Positions 1-10,613 of a stretch of 28,189 bases of DNA are shown one piece after another; the stretch's first letter is position 1; every line of letters begins with the position of its first letter. The translations under genes and the position numbers were made by a program. A model generated the notes under the pieces. That model worked only from the letters and a program-made list of their open reading frames with translations. It did not search any database and had not been told where the DNA came from. The stretch comes from Burkholderiales bacterium (GTDB lineage: Bacteria > Pseudomonadota > Gammaproteobacteria > Burkholderiales > Burkholderiaceae_C). The stretch is from NCBI GenBank assembly GCA_025352345.1, contig JANXTP010000291.1:1-28189 (forward strand). Reading direction: 5' to 3'.

Positions 1-1384
1 GTCGGGTGAGTTCGTCACCGGCACGGTGAACGGCAAGGTCAAGGGCGGCCTGACGGTGCTGGTCAACGGCATCCGCGCCTTCCTGCCTGGGTCGCTGCTC
101 GACACTCGCCCGGTCAAGGACATGAACCCGTACGAAGGCAAGACGATGGAGTTCAAGGTCATCAAGCTCGACCGCAAGCGCAACAACGTCGTGTTGTCGC
201 GCCGCGCTGTGGTCGAAGCCTCGATGGGCGAAGAACGCGCCAAGTTGCTGGGCACGCTGGCCGAAGGCGCCATCGTGACCGGCGTGGTCAAGAACATCAC
301 CGAATACGGTGCGTTCGTTGACCTCGGCGGCATCGACGGCCTGCTGCACATCACCGACATGGCCTGGCGTCGCGTGCGTCACCCGAGCGAAGTGGTGCAG
401 GTTGGCCAGGAACTGCAGGCCAAGATCCTGAAGTTCGACGCCGAGAAGAATCGCGTCTCGCTGGGCATCAAGCAGTTGGGCGACGATCCGTGGCATGGTG
501 TGTCTCGCCGCTACCCGAACAGCACCCGCCTGTTCGGCAAGATCACCAACATCGCCGACTACGGCGCGTTCGTCGAGATCGAGCCAGGCATCGAAGGCCT
601 GGTGCACGTCTCGGAAATGGACTGGACCAACAAGAACGTGGCCCCATCGAAGATCGTTGCCCTGGGCGACGAGGTCGAAGTCATGGTGCTGGAGATCGAC
701 GAAGACAAGCGCCGCATCAGCCTGGGCATGAAGCAGTGCAAGGCCAACCCGTGGGAAGAGTTCTCGACCACCGTGCAGCGCGGCGACCGCGTCAAGGGCC
801 CGGTCAAGTCGATCACCGACTTCGGCGTGTTTGTGGGTCTGGCCGCTGGCATCGACGGCCTGGTGCACCTGTCCGACCTGTCCTGGCACGAGCCGGGCGA
901 AGCGGCGGTGCGTAACTTCAAGAAGGGCCAGGAAGTCGAAGCGATCGTGCTGGCGGTCGATGTGGAGCGCGAACGTATTTCGCTGGGCATCAAGCAGCTG
1001 GACAGCGACCCGTTCACCACCTACACCTCGGTCAACGACCGCGGCATGATCGTCACCGGTACGGTCAAGACGGTCGATGCGCGTGGCGCTGAAGTGCAGT
1101 TAGCCGATGACGTGACGGCTTATCTGCGTGCGTCTGAGATCAGCCGCGACCGCGTCGAAGATGCGCGCAACATGCTGAAGGAAGGCGACGAAGTCAACGC
1201 CCTGATCATCAACGTCGATCGCAAGACGCGTTCGATCCAGTTGTCGATCAAGGCCAAGGACAACGCTGACAACCAGGAAGCGATGACCCGCCTGTCGCAG
1301 ACCAGCGAGCGTGAAAACGCTGGCACGACCAGCCTGGGCGCCCTGTTGCGAGCCAAGCTGGACAACCAGAGCGGCAATCCTTAA
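1..1384 (+). CDS. rpsA: 30S ribosomal protein S1 (5' end missing)
   Basis: S1 holds mRNA on the 30S subunit and helps translation initiation. The frame is open from base 2 to the TAA at 1382-1384, giving about 460 residues. Against a usual length near 560, roughly the first 100 residues lie upstream of the window. Repeated OB-fold S1 domains are visible. The first complete one has the motif GIRAFLPGSL typical of domain 2. Three canonical repeats follow, with cores YGAFVDLGGIDGLLH, YGAFVEIEPGIEGLVH and FGVFVGLAAGIDGLVH. A more diverged sixth domain follows (AEVQLADDVTAYLRASEI). The GTG at 26 is an internal codon, not the start. ihfB begins 38 bases downstream, the usual proteobacterial order. 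Confidence 0.97.
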   Translation, partial: SGEFVTGTVNGKVKGGLTVLVNGIRAFLPGSLLDTRPVKDMNPYEGKTMEFKVIKLDRKRNNVVLSRRAVVEASMGEERAKLLGTLAEGAIVTGVVKNITEYGAFVDLGGIDGLLHITDMAWRRVRHPSEVVQVGQELQAKILKFDAEKNRVSLGIKQLGDDPWHGVSRRYPNSTRLFGKITNIADYGAFVEIEPGIEGLVHVSEMDWTNKNVAPSKIVALGDEVEVMVLEIDEDKRRISLGMKQCKANPWEEFSTTVQRGDRVKGPVKSITDFGVFVGLAAGIDGLVHLSDLSWHEPGEAAVRNFKKGQEVEAIVLAVDVERERISLGIKQLDSDPFTTYTSVNDRGMIVTGTVKTVDARGAEVQLADDVTAYLRASEISRDRVEDARNMLKEGDEVNALIINVDRKTRSIQLSIKAKDNADNQEAMTRLSQTSERENAGTTSLGALLRAKLDNQSGNP

Positions 1385-1422
1385 GCGTCAAAGCCGTGGC
1401 CATGGATGGCATGAAGGACGGT

Positions 1423-1752
1423 ATGACCCGTTCGGACCTGGTGGCACGGCTGGCCGAGCGTTTCGGTCAGCTCACCCACCGAGATACCGAGTCGGCGGTC
1501 AAGATCGTGCTCGATGCGATGTCCGATGCGCTCGCGCGCGGGCACCGCATCGAAATCCGTGGCTTCGGCAGCTTCTCGATCAACCGTCGCCCACCGCGTG
1601 TGGGCCGCAATCCGCGCTCGGGTGAGCAGGTGGTGGTGCCAGAAAAACTGGTGCCCCACTTCAAGCCCGGCAAGGCCTTGCGTGAAGCGGTCGATGCCCA
1701 CCTGCCGGCCGACGCCGAGCCGCCGCAAGCCGATCTTCGTTCCCGGCACTGA
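1423..1752 (+). CDS. ihfB: Integration host factor beta subunit
   Basis: IhfB pairs with IhfA to form the DNA-bending nucleoid protein IHF. The product is 109 aa, against about 94 in E. coli, with about 10 extra C-terminal residues. Family signatures are clear: N-terminal MTRSDLVARLAERF, the arm region EIRGFGSFSI, then RPPRVGRNPRSGE and PHFKPGKALRE. I chose the ATG at 1423 because AAGGA lies 5 bases upstream and the protein then begins exactly like known IhfB proteins. In-frame starts at 1396 (GTG), 1402 and 1411 would add up to nine unconserved residues. It follows rpsA by 38 bases and precedes lapA by 96. Confidence 0.96.
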   Translation: MTRSDLVARLAERFGQLTHRDTESAVKIVLDAMSDALARGHRIEIRGFGSFSINRRPPRVGRNPRSGEQVVVPEKLVPHFKPGKALREAVDAHLPADAEPPQADLRSRH

Positions 1753-1848
1753 GGCCGCGCCGAATGCCGTTAGGCTGAACCCCGAACACGCTGCAATGGT
1801 TGCCCTCTGGTGGTGACCCGCAGCGGAGCACGTAGTCACGGAGACGTC

Positions 1849-2157
1849 ATGCGCGCGATCACCTGGGTTTTCAGACTGTTCATTTTTTTCGCCTTGTTCG
1901 CGTTCGCGCTGAACAACCAGCAAGACGCTGCTGTGCGCTGGTTCTTCGGCTACGAATGGCGGGCGCCGATGGTCTTCATCGTACTGGCCGCCTTCGGCCT
2001 GGGCTGTGCCTTCGGTGTCAGCGCCATGGTGCCGGCGTGGTGGAAGCACCGCAGTGTCGCCCGGCGCAAGTCTGCGACGGCACCGGTGGCCTCTGCGCAG
2101 AACCCGTTGGCCTCTGCCTTGCCCGTGCTTGAGCATCCACCCCGCGATGGACTTTGA
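1849..2157 (+). CDS. lapA: LapA-family (DUF1049) inner-membrane protein
   Basis: This 102-aa protein has two hydrophobic segments, roughly residues 4-20 and 36-56. Between them is the short loop NNQQDAAVRWFFGYEW, the hallmark of the LapA/DUF1049 family. A basic cytoplasmic tail follows. In E. coli, LapA partners with LapB at the inner membrane in control of LPS synthesis through the LpxC-FtsH pathway. The start is the ATG at 1849; an in-frame GTG at 1810 would add 13 unconserved polar residues. The gene overlaps the lapB start by 11 bases, which supports translational coupling. Function here is inferred from family and context. Confidence 0.9.
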   Translation: MRAITWVFRLFIFFALFAFALNNQQDAAVRWFFGYEWRAPMVFIVLAAFGLGCAFGVSAMVPAWWKHRSVARRKSATAPVASAQNPLASALPVLEHPPRDGL

Positions 2158-3304
2158 CCTGCAGTGGTTGCTGTTGGGCCTGCCGGTCGCTTTTGCGCTG
2201 GGCTGGCTGGCATCGCGCTTCGACTTCCAGCAGCTCAAACGCGAGCAGCGCGACGCACCCAAGGCCTATTTCAAGGGACTGAACCTGCTGCTCAACGAAC
2301 AGCACGACAAGGCCATCGACGCCTTCATCGAAGCCGTTCAGCAAGACCCCGACACCAGCGACCTGCATTTCGCACTCGGCAATTTGTTTCGCCGGCGTGG
2401 TGAGTACGAGCGCGCGGTGCGGGTGCATCAGCACCTGCTGAACCGCGCCGACCTGCCGCCCGCGGAGCGCGACCGCGCCCAGCACGGCCTGGCCCAGGAC
2501 TACATGCAGGCGGGCCTGTTCGACCGCGCGGAAGCCGCCTGGCGCGCACTAGAGGGCACCGCTTACGACACCGATGCGCGCCTCGCGCTGTTGACGTTGC
2601 ACGAGCGCTCGCACGACTGGCGCTCGGCCGTCGACGACGCTCTGAAACTCGAACGTGGCAGCACCGGGTCGTATGCCTCGCGCATCGCGCACTACTGGTG
2701 CGAACTGGCGCTGGAGGCGGACGCCAAGCAGCAGACCGCCGATGCCGACGATGCACTGCGGCGTGCGCATGAAGCCGCGCCTCAGGCCGCGAGGCCGATG
2801 GTCACCGCCGGGCGGCGACTGGCGCGGATGGGCCGTCACGCCGAAGCCATGGCAGTGTGGAACGATCTGCTGGCCAGCCACCCTGCCAGCTCCAACCTGG
2901 TGGCCGCAGATTACGCCGCCAGCGCCCTCGCCTGCGGGAGCCAGGACGAGGCACGAGGCCGGCTGCTCACGCTGCATCAAAAAAAGCCCAGCATCGACCT
3001 GCTCAACGCAATCGGCGCGCTCGACAGCGACCCGGTCTCGCGGTGTGACCGCACCCGCACCCAGCTGTCGCTGTTGCCCACGTTGTCAGCCGCACAGGCG
3101 ATGCTGCACGAATACGAAACGTCGGCGCTGCCCTTGCTGCCGGCCGACCTGTCTGCCGTGGGAGAGGTGATCGGCCGCGCCGCGAGGGCCGGGCAGCGCT
3201 ACCGCTGCGCCGCCTGTGGCTTCGACGCCCAGCACCACTACTGGCAATGCCCCGGCTGTCTGGGCTGGGACACCTACCCGCCGCAACGCCTGGAAGAGTT
3301 TTAG
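2147..3304 (+). CDS. lapB: LPS assembly protein LapB (TPR and rubredoxin-like)
   Basis: LapB (YciM) is an inner-membrane-anchored, cytoplasmic TPR protein. In E. coli it recruits LpxC to FtsH and couples LPS synthesis to assembly. The product is 385 aa (E. coli about 389). It starts with a membrane anchor (about residues 2-21, LQWLLLGLPVAFALGWLASR). TPR repeats follow, for example AYFKGLNLLLNEQHDKAIDA and LHFALGNLFRRRGEYERAV. The C-terminus has the rubredoxin-like metal site, with cysteines at about 354, 357, 368 and 371 (CAACG and CPGC). The ATG at 2147 lies inside the end of lapA. Reading further upstream would only extend into a shadow frame of lapA. The msbA gene starts 3 bases after its stop. 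Confidence 0.96.
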   Translation: MDFDLQWLLLGLPVAFALGWLASRFDFQQLKREQRDAPKAYFKGLNLLLNEQHDKAIDAFIEAVQQDPDTSDLHFALGNLFRRRGEYERAVRVHQHLLNRADLPPAERDRAQHGLAQDYMQAGLFDRAEAAWRALEGTAYDTDARLALLTLHERSHDWRSAVDDALKLERGSTGSYASRIAHYWCELALEADAKQQTADADDALRRAHEAAPQAARPMVTAGRRLARMGRHAEAMAVWNDLLASHPASSNLVAADYAASALACGSQDEARGRLLTLHQKKPSIDLLNAIGALDSDPVSRCDRTRTQLSLLPTLSAAQAMLHEYETSALPLLPADLSAVGEVIGRAARAGQRYRCAACGFDAQHHYWQCPGCLGWDTYPPQRLEEF

Positions 3305-3307
3305 GCC

Positions 3308-5062
<1,755 letters not shown>

Positions 5063-5070
5063 GCGGCCCG

Positions 5071-6147
5071 ATGCTGAGCTCGATCCACGTGCTGGGCAGC
5101 CGTCGCCTCGGCGGGGCGGAAAGCTTCTACATGCGCCTGGTCGAAGCGCTGACACGGGCAGGCCACCCGACGCTGGCGGTGACGCGGCGCAACGGCATGG
5201 TCGCCGGCCAGCTCGCGAGCAGCGTCCGGCAGATCCACCTGCCGCTGGCGTCGCGGTGGGACGTCTACTCGCGCTGGAAGCTGGGTCGCCTGATCGCGGC
5301 CGAACGGCCGGCCATCGTGCAGACCTACATGGGCCGCGCGACCCGGCTGACCCGTCTGCACTCGGGCAGCCGCTCGGTGCACGTCGCCCGGCTCGGCGGC
5401 TTCTACAAGATCGCGGGCTACTACGAACACGCCGATGCCTGGGTCGGCAACACCCGCAGCATTTGCGACTACCTGCAGCAACAGGGCATGCCGGCCGAGC
5501 GGGTGTTCCACATCGGCAATTTCGTGCCGTCGGCGCGCGCGGTGGTGCCGCAAGAAATCACCGCCTGGCGTCAGCGGCTGAACCTGCCGCCCGACGCGAA
5601 GGTGCTGTTCGCGCTGGGCCGGCTGATCGAAAAGAAGGGCTTCCAGGATCTGCTGGACGCCTTCGCGGCGCTGTCTCCCACGGTCGGCGGCCAGCCACTG
5701 GTGCTGGTCATCGCCGGCGACGGCAACCAGCGCGCACGACTCGACGCGCAGACGCAGGCGCTCGGGCTCGCGGCACGGGTGCACTGGGTCGGCTGGCAGG
5801 CCGACCCGGCGGCGCTGTTCGCACTGGCCGATGCGTTCGTCTGCCCGTCTCGGCACGAGCCGCTCGGCAACGTCATTCTGGAAGCGTGGTCGCATCGCCT
5901 GCCGGTGCTGAGCACACGCAACGACGGCGCGCGTGAACTGATCGTCGAGCACCGCAACGGGCTGCTGGCGCCGACCGACGATCCGAAGGGCCTGGCCGAC
6001 GGGTTGCGCGCCTTGCTGTCGCTGCCGGAAAGCGCCGGCCGCGCACTCGGCGACGCCGGCCACGGCACGCTCGAGCGCGACCACGGCGAGCGCGCGGTGG
6101 TCGACGCCTACCTGAACCTCTACGAGCGCTTGCGCCGCCCGCGATGA
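5071..6147 (+). CDS. GT4-family glycosyltransferase (LPS/saccharide)
   Basis: A 358-aa GT-B fold glycosyltransferase, probably retaining. The N-terminal Rossmann domain starts with IHVLGSRRLGGAESFYMRLV, the glycine-rich acceptor loop of GT4 enzymes. The C-terminal donor domain has ALGRLIEKKGFQDLLDAF, VIAGDGNQRARL and an intact EX7E motif (E263 in RHEPLG, E271 in LEAW). The ATG at 5071 is preferred. A GTG at 5059 overlaps the msbA stop and would add four residues, so either is possible. The 3' end overlaps the next gene by ATGA. Sugar and acceptor cannot be read from sequence; msbA upstream and heptosyltransferase-like and ligase genes downstream point to LPS core or a similar surface glycan. 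Confidence 0.9.
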   Translation: MLSSIHVLGSRRLGGAESFYMRLVEALTRAGHPTLAVTRRNGMVAGQLASSVRQIHLPLASRWDVYSRWKLGRLIAAERPAIVQTYMGRATRLTRLHSGSRSVHVARLGGFYKIAGYYEHADAWVGNTRSICDYLQQQGMPAERVFHIGNFVPSARAVVPQEITAWRQRLNLPPDAKVLFALGRLIEKKGFQDLLDAFAALSPTVGGQPLVLVIAGDGNQRARLDAQTQALGLAARVHWVGWQADPAALFALADAFVCPSRHEPLGNVILEAWSHRLPVLSTRNDGARELIVEHRNGLLAPTDDPKGLADGLRALLSLPESAGRALGDAGHGTLERDHGERAVVDAYLNLYERLRRPR

Positions 6148-7199
6148 CCGACGCCAGTGCAGCCCCCTTGCGTTTGCTCATCATCCGGCTGTCAGCGCTG
6201 GGCGACGTGGTGATGGCGTCGGGGCTGATTCCGGCGTTGCGCGAGGTCGAACCCGGCGCGTTCATCGCGTGGCTGGTCGAGCCGGCTGCGGCACCGCTTT
6301 TGCGGCACAACCCGCGGCTCGACGAGGTCATCGTGCTGCCGCGCGACGAATGGCGCCGCCTGTGGCGCGCGCGCCGGTACCTTGCACTGGCGCGGGCTGT
6401 GCTGCAGTTTCGACGCGCACTGCGCGCGCGCCGCTTCGATGTGGCGATCGACGCGCAGGGGCTGTTCAAGAGCGCGCTGTGTGCCTGGTGGAGCGGCGCG
6501 GCACGGCGCGTCAGCCTGATCGGTCGCGAGGGCAGCCGGTGGCTGATGACCGAGCGCGTGCTGCCGAAGCCTGATCCGTTGAAACCGATCGCCACCGAAT
6601 ACCGCGCGCTGGCCCGCCACCTCGGCGCCACCGGCCCTTATCGCATGGACCTCGCGGTTGGCGACGCGCCGCGTGCAGCGGCCACCACCGCGCTGGCGGC
6701 CGCTGGCGTGCGCGGCCGCTACGCGGTGCTGTGCCCTTACACCACCCGACCCCAGAAGCACTGGTTCGACGAGCGTTGGGCCGCACTCGCACAACGGTTG
6801 GCAGCCGATGGGGTGACGCCGGTGCTGCTCGGCGGACCGACCGATGCGGCACTGGCGCCGGCCATCGCCGATCACGCTCCGGGGCTGGTCAATCTGGTCG
6901 GCCGGCTCCAACTCGACGACACCGTCGCGGTGATCGCCGGCAGCGCGCTGCTGATCGGCGTCGACACCGGACTCACCCACATGGGCAGCGCCTTGAAGGT
7001 GCCAACGGTGGCTTTGTTCGGCTCGACCCGGCCCTACCTCGACGCCCGCGTGCCGCACACCGCCGTGTTGTACGAGGCGCTGCACTGCTCGCCCTGCCGG
7101 CGCCACCCGACCTGTGCTGGCCGCTACGACTGCATGCGCGCCTTCGAGGTCGACACAGTGCTGCGCGCGGCCGCATCGGTGCGGCAGTTACAGGCATGA
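6144..7199 (+). CDS. GT9-family, heptosyltransferase I-like glycosyltransferase
   Basis: GT9 enzymes transfer ADP-activated heptose to the growing LPS inner core at the cytoplasmic face. The 351-aa protein has the GT9 N-terminal motif RLSALGDVVMASGLIP (about 15-30), with the glycine-aspartate pair at 20-21. IDAQGLFKSALCAWW resembles WaaC-type proteins. The donor-site motif GVDTGLTHMGSALKVP lies near 272-287, followed by ALFGSTRP. A C-terminal cysteine cluster (C315, C318, C324, C330) is common in GT9 proteins. The ATG at 6144 overlaps the previous stop as ATGA. Whether it acts as WaaC, WaaF or on another sugar cannot be decided, so no symbol is given. Confidence 0.9.
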   Translation: MTDASAAPLRLLIIRLSALGDVVMASGLIPALREVEPGAFIAWLVEPAAAPLLRHNPRLDEVIVLPRDEWRRLWRARRYLALARAVLQFRRALRARRFDVAIDAQGLFKSALCAWWSGAARRVSLIGREGSRWLMTERVLPKPDPLKPIATEYRALARHLGATGPYRMDLAVGDAPRAAATTALAAAGVRGRYAVLCPYTTRPQKHWFDERWAALAQRLAADGVTPVLLGGPTDAALAPAIADHAPGLVNLVGRLQLDDTVAVIAGSALLIGVDTGLTHMGSALKVPTVALFGSTRPYLDARVPHTAVLYEALHCSPCRRHPTCAGRYDCMRAFEVDTVLRAAASVRQLQA

Positions 7200-8299
7200 A
7201 GACACTCCATGTCGAAGCCGGCACGCACCTCTACGGCGGCGGCCTGCAGGTCTTCTTCCTGGTGCAAGGGCTGCGGGCGCGTGGCGAAGAGGCGCTGCTG
7301 GTGTGTCCGACCGGCAGTGCGATCGCCGCACAGGCGCGTGAGCACGGCCTGACGGTGCACGAGATCGCGATGGGTGGCGATCAGGACATCGGCTTGATGG
7401 GTCGGGTGCGGACGCTGATCCGCGCCGAGCAACCGGACCTGGTGCACTTGCACAGTCGCCGCGGCAGTGACGTCTGGGGCGCGCTGGCCGCGCGACTGGA
7501 AGGCGTGCCGACGGTGATGAGCCGGCGCAACGACAACCCGGAGCCGCGCGGCTGGTTCCACCTGAAGTACAAGCTCTACGACCGCGTCGTCGCGATCTCC
7601 GAAGGCATCCGGCAGGTGCTGTTGGGCGCCGGCCTGGCGCCCGACAAGGTGGTGTGCGTGCACAGCGCGGTCGATACCTTGCGCTACCGGCCTCACCGCG
7701 ATGACATAGATTGGTTTCGCAATGAATTCGAACTCGCCCCCGACGAGCTGACGATCGCGATGGCCGCACAGTTCATCGCTCGCAAAGGCCACCGCACGCT
7801 GATCGCGGCAATGCCGGCAGTCCTCGCCGCGCAGCCGCGCACTCGCGTGCTGCTGTTCGGCCAGGGGCCCGAGATGACGGCGATGAAACAGCGGGTGCAA
7901 CAGGCGGGCCTGCAGCAACACATCGCCTTCGCTGGGTTCCGCAGCGACCTGGAGCGGGTACTGCCGTGCATCGATGTGATGGTGCACCCGGCCGAGATGG
8001 AGGGCCTGGGCGTCGCACTGCTGCAGGCGGCCGCCTGCGGTCTGCCGATCGTTGCGGGCCGCGCAGGCGGTATCCCGGAGATCGTGCGCCCCGGCCTCAA
8101 TGGCGAGTTGATCGAGCCAGGCGACGTCGACGCCTTGTCGGGCCACTTGATCCGGCTGCTCGGTGACGCGGCCTTGCGGCAGCGCTACGGTGCCGCAGGC
8201 CGGGCCTTGACGCTGGCCGAGTTCTCGGTCGATGCGATGGTCGAGGGCAATTTGCAGGTCTACCGCGAGGTGCGTGCCGCCCAGGAGCTGCAGGCATGA
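7196..8299 (+). CDS. GT4-family glycosyltransferase
   Basis: A 367-aa GT-B glycosyltransferase. The N-terminus has the acceptor loop GTHLYGGGLQVFFL. PDLVHLHSRRGSDVWGALAA and AISEGIRQVL are typical of the family. The donor domain carries IARKGHRTLIAAMPAV, LLFGQGPEM and GIPEIVRPGLNGELIEPGD. In the EX7E position, E269 (EGLGVALLQ) is followed seven residues later by Q277 instead of the second glutamate. The ATG at 7196 overlaps the GT9 stop by four bases, and the end overlaps the next gene at 8296-8299. Likely adds a sugar to LPS core or a related saccharide; the specificity is unknown. Confidence 0.9.
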   Translation: MKTLHVEAGTHLYGGGLQVFFLVQGLRARGEEALLVCPTGSAIAAQAREHGLTVHEIAMGGDQDIGLMGRVRTLIRAEQPDLVHLHSRRGSDVWGALAARLEGVPTVMSRRNDNPEPRGWFHLKYKLYDRVVAISEGIRQVLLGAGLAPDKVVCVHSAVDTLRYRPHRDDIDWFRNEFELAPDELTIAMAAQFIARKGHRTLIAAMPAVLAAQPRTRVLLFGQGPEMTAMKQRVQQAGLQQHIAFAGFRSDLERVLPCIDVMVHPAEMEGLGVALLQAAACGLPIVAGRAGGIPEIVRPGLNGELIEPGDVDALSGHLIRLLGDAALRQRYGAAGRALTLAEFSVDAMVEGNLQVYREVRAAQELQA

Positions 8300-9321
8300 C
8301 GACCGTCTGCGTCTACTTCGTCGCCTCGCCGCTTCAGCTGCTGGCGGCGAAGCAGATCGCTCGGACGATCGAGGCCGGTGCGCGGCAGGTGCTGATCTGG
8401 TATCAGCCCGGCATCGAGCCGCTGGTGCGCGCCGCGGACTGGGATGCCAGCAGCTACCTGCCCTGGCCGCGCCGCCATCCGTTGCCAGGCCTGCTGGGAC
8501 GCCATCGGCGGCTGCTTGCCAACATCGATCTCGTGGCAGCGCTGGTCGGACCTTGCGACACGCTGCTGCTGCACAGCGCGGTGTTCGACACCGAGGCGAT
8601 CAACTATTTCCTGCGTGCCCTCCCCCGGCTCAGCGGTGCCAAGACGATGCATGCCCGCATCCTGCCCGATGGCTTGCTGAGCATCCGGCGCTACCCTCTG
8701 TCGCCAATCAAACGCATCGCCCAAGGCGTGCGCACATTGCGCCGATTGCTGTCCCCGATGCTGAACTACTGGGCGTTTTCGGGCGATCGCATCGGCTCGG
8801 ACGCCCCCTTTTGCGATCGCATCTACGTGGTGGCTGGACTGCCGCACGGGTACGAACCGGCGAAGGTCGTCGTGCTGGCGCCGCTGGCTGAAGGCGGCGC
8901 GCCGCCGTCTGCGGGGATGACATCGCGGCGGGCGCTGGTGATCGGGCAGACCCTGGTCAGCGCCGGCCTGATGACCACCGCCGACCGTGACGCCGTGTCC
9001 TTGCAGATCGAGCAATGGCTGGCCTCGTGCGACATCGAACAGATCGACTACAAGGCGCATCCAAAGGATCGCCAGCTCGAACTGTGCCGCCCGACTTATC
9101 AGGTGCTCGATCTCGATGAGCCGCTCGAGGTCTGGCTCGGGCACACGCCATACCGCATCGTCGTCGGTGTGCGTTCGACAGCACTGTTGTTCGCCCGCCA
9201 GCTGTGTGCGCCGGAAACACAGGTGGTCGCTTTCGGCTGGGATCGCACGCGATTCAAGTCGGCACAGGAACGCAGCGACATGCGCGCCGCCTTCGACACC
9301 GCCGGCGTCGTTCAACGGTGA
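8296..9321 (+). CDS. Sialyltransferase-like protein (GT52 / polysialyltransferase type)
   Basis: A 341-aa soluble protein resembling bacterial sialyltransferases of the GT52 and alpha-2,8-polysialyltransferase (PF07388-like) groups. Visible features are the N-terminal FVASPLQLLAAKQIA (8-22), like the TPLQ start of these enzymes; an acidic-glycine motif PDG at 124-126, where the general base would lie; the CMP-binding HP motif in YKAHPKD (HP at 255-256); and a serine/threonine pair in GVRSTALLFA (294-295). The order D/E-G, HP, S-S/T is the known signature of these families. Start and stop overlap both neighbours (ATGA, GTGA). Donor sugar is inference; no neuABC-type genes are in the window, so the donor could be another CMP-sugar such as Kdo. 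Confidence 0.65.
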   Translation: MTTVCVYFVASPLQLLAAKQIARTIEAGARQVLIWYQPGIEPLVRAADWDASSYLPWPRRHPLPGLLGRHRRLLANIDLVAALVGPCDTLLLHSAVFDTEAINYFLRALPRLSGAKTMHARILPDGLLSIRRYPLSPIKRIAQGVRTLRRLLSPMLNYWAFSGDRIGSDAPFCDRIYVVAGLPHGYEPAKVVVLAPLAEGGAPPSAGMTSRRALVIGQTLVSAGLMTTADRDAVSLQIEQWLASCDIEQIDYKAHPKDRQLELCRPTYQVLDLDEPLEVWLGHTPYRIVVGVRSTALLFARQLCAPETQVVAFGWDRTRFKSAQERSDMRAAFDTAGVVQR

Positions 9322-10565
9322 CAACCATCGTGTGGCGTGATCGCCTGGCCGCTGTCAACTCCGGCTTGCTGACGGCACTGTTCTTCCTGGTGCCGACGCA
9401 GATTGCGCCGGCCTATGTGCTGAGCGGGCTGATGCTGGTGTTCTGGCTGATCGAAGGCCGTTGGCAGCAGAAATGGCAGGCCTTGCGCGGCAACCCGGTG
9501 TTCTGGGTCTTCCAGGCGTATTTCTGGTGGGTGGTGGTGTCACTGCTGTGGACCGCGGACATGCGTGCGGGCTGGAACATGGTCTCCCGCTACCTGTTCT
9601 TCATGTTGGCAGCGTTCTATTTCACCGTCGCGCGCCGGGAGCACACCCATCGCTATCTGCTGGCCTTTGCCATCAGCGTCATGCTGTGCGAAGCACTGGC
9701 CAGCTACAACTGGCTGCATCTGAACCATTACCCGCAATGGCCCGACGGACTTCGCGCCGACAAGGAGGCATTGGAGACCGGCCCCTTCGTCGATCGCATC
9801 CTGTTCGGGCCCGTCGTGGCCTTCGCCGGTTATGTCGGCGCCTGGCAGGCTACGCGCATCCGCGGGCGCGAGCGCACCGTGTGGGGCCTGTCGGTGATCG
9901 GCGCGATCGCCGTGCTGTCGTTCTCGGCCAGCCGTGTCGGCATGGTGAGTTTCTGTCTGATGATGGCGCTGCTGACATTTCAGATGTTGGCGCACCGGCG
10001 AGGCCTCGCATCAATGGCTGCAGGGTTGGCGCTGTTGTGCTGTGCCGTGGGCCTGTACGCACTCGGTGACCCGCACACGAAAGACCGCGTCGGCCAGGTG
10101 TTTTCAGAGTCCGGCCAGCTCGACACAGCGATCAACGAATCCATTCCACACCGCTACAAGATGGTGGTCAACACGCTGCACATCATTGCCGAGCACCCGT
10201 GGCTAGGCGTTGGTGCCGGTGATTTCGTCCCCGAGTACAAGGCCATCAACGACCAGCGCTCGCCGGCCTGGATCGCGGTGCGCAACCCGCACAACCAGTT
10301 GCTGTTCAACCTGGCAACCACCGGCATCGTGGGTGGCCTGCTGTTGCTGGCGATCTGGATCGCCCCGCCGTGGCTGACACGCCGCTGGCCCGACGACGGC
10401 CTGCGCCCGCTGCGCATCGGGCTGCCGGTGTTCTATTTCTTCATTTGCCTGTCGGAGTCGTACATCTGGCGGTCGAACACCGGGTTGATGTTCATGCTGT
10501 TTTCGGCTTTGCTTTACGGGCCAGGGCCGATGGCGTTGTCGAGCAAGTCGACGGGTCCGACCTGA
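9318..10565 (+). CDS. O-antigen ligase family protein (Wzy_C)
   Basis: A 415-aa polytopic membrane protein with about ten to twelve hydrophobic segments, such as LLTALFFLVPTQIAPAYVL near the N-terminus. Wzy_C features are the SFSASRVGMVSF segment in the middle and a large periplasmic loop. The loop contains HRYKMVVNTLHIIAEHPWLG and then GVGAGDF, ending in RNPHNQLLFNLATTG with the conserved histidine. Members either ligate O-antigen to lipid A-core (WaaL) or polymerise O-units (Wzy). Position after msbA and core glycosyltransferases favours a ligase. The GTG at 9318 overlaps the preceding TGA (GTGA); an upstream in-frame codon at 9204 lies deep inside the previous gene. It is the last gene of the run. 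Confidence 0.88.
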   Translation: MTTIVWRDRLAAVNSGLLTALFFLVPTQIAPAYVLSGLMLVFWLIEGRWQQKWQALRGNPVFWVFQAYFWWVVVSLLWTADMRAGWNMVSRYLFFMLAAFYFTVARREHTHRYLLAFAISVMLCEALASYNWLHLNHYPQWPDGLRADKEALETGPFVDRILFGPVVAFAGYVGAWQATRIRGRERTVWGLSVIGAIAVLSFSASRVGMVSFCLMMALLTFQMLAHRRGLASMAAGLALLCCAVGLYALGDPHTKDRVGQVFSESGQLDTAINESIPHRYKMVVNTLHIIAEHPWLGVGAGDFVPEYKAINDQRSPAWIAVRNPHNQLLFNLATTGIVGGLLLLAIWIAPPWLTRRWPDDGLRPLRIGLPVFYFFICLSESYIWRSNTGLMFMLFSALLYGPGPMALSSKSTGPT

Positions 10566-10613
10566 GGCTGTTTGCCGTGCTGGCAGCGCGCCGGGTCTCG
10601 GCCCGGCTGCCGA

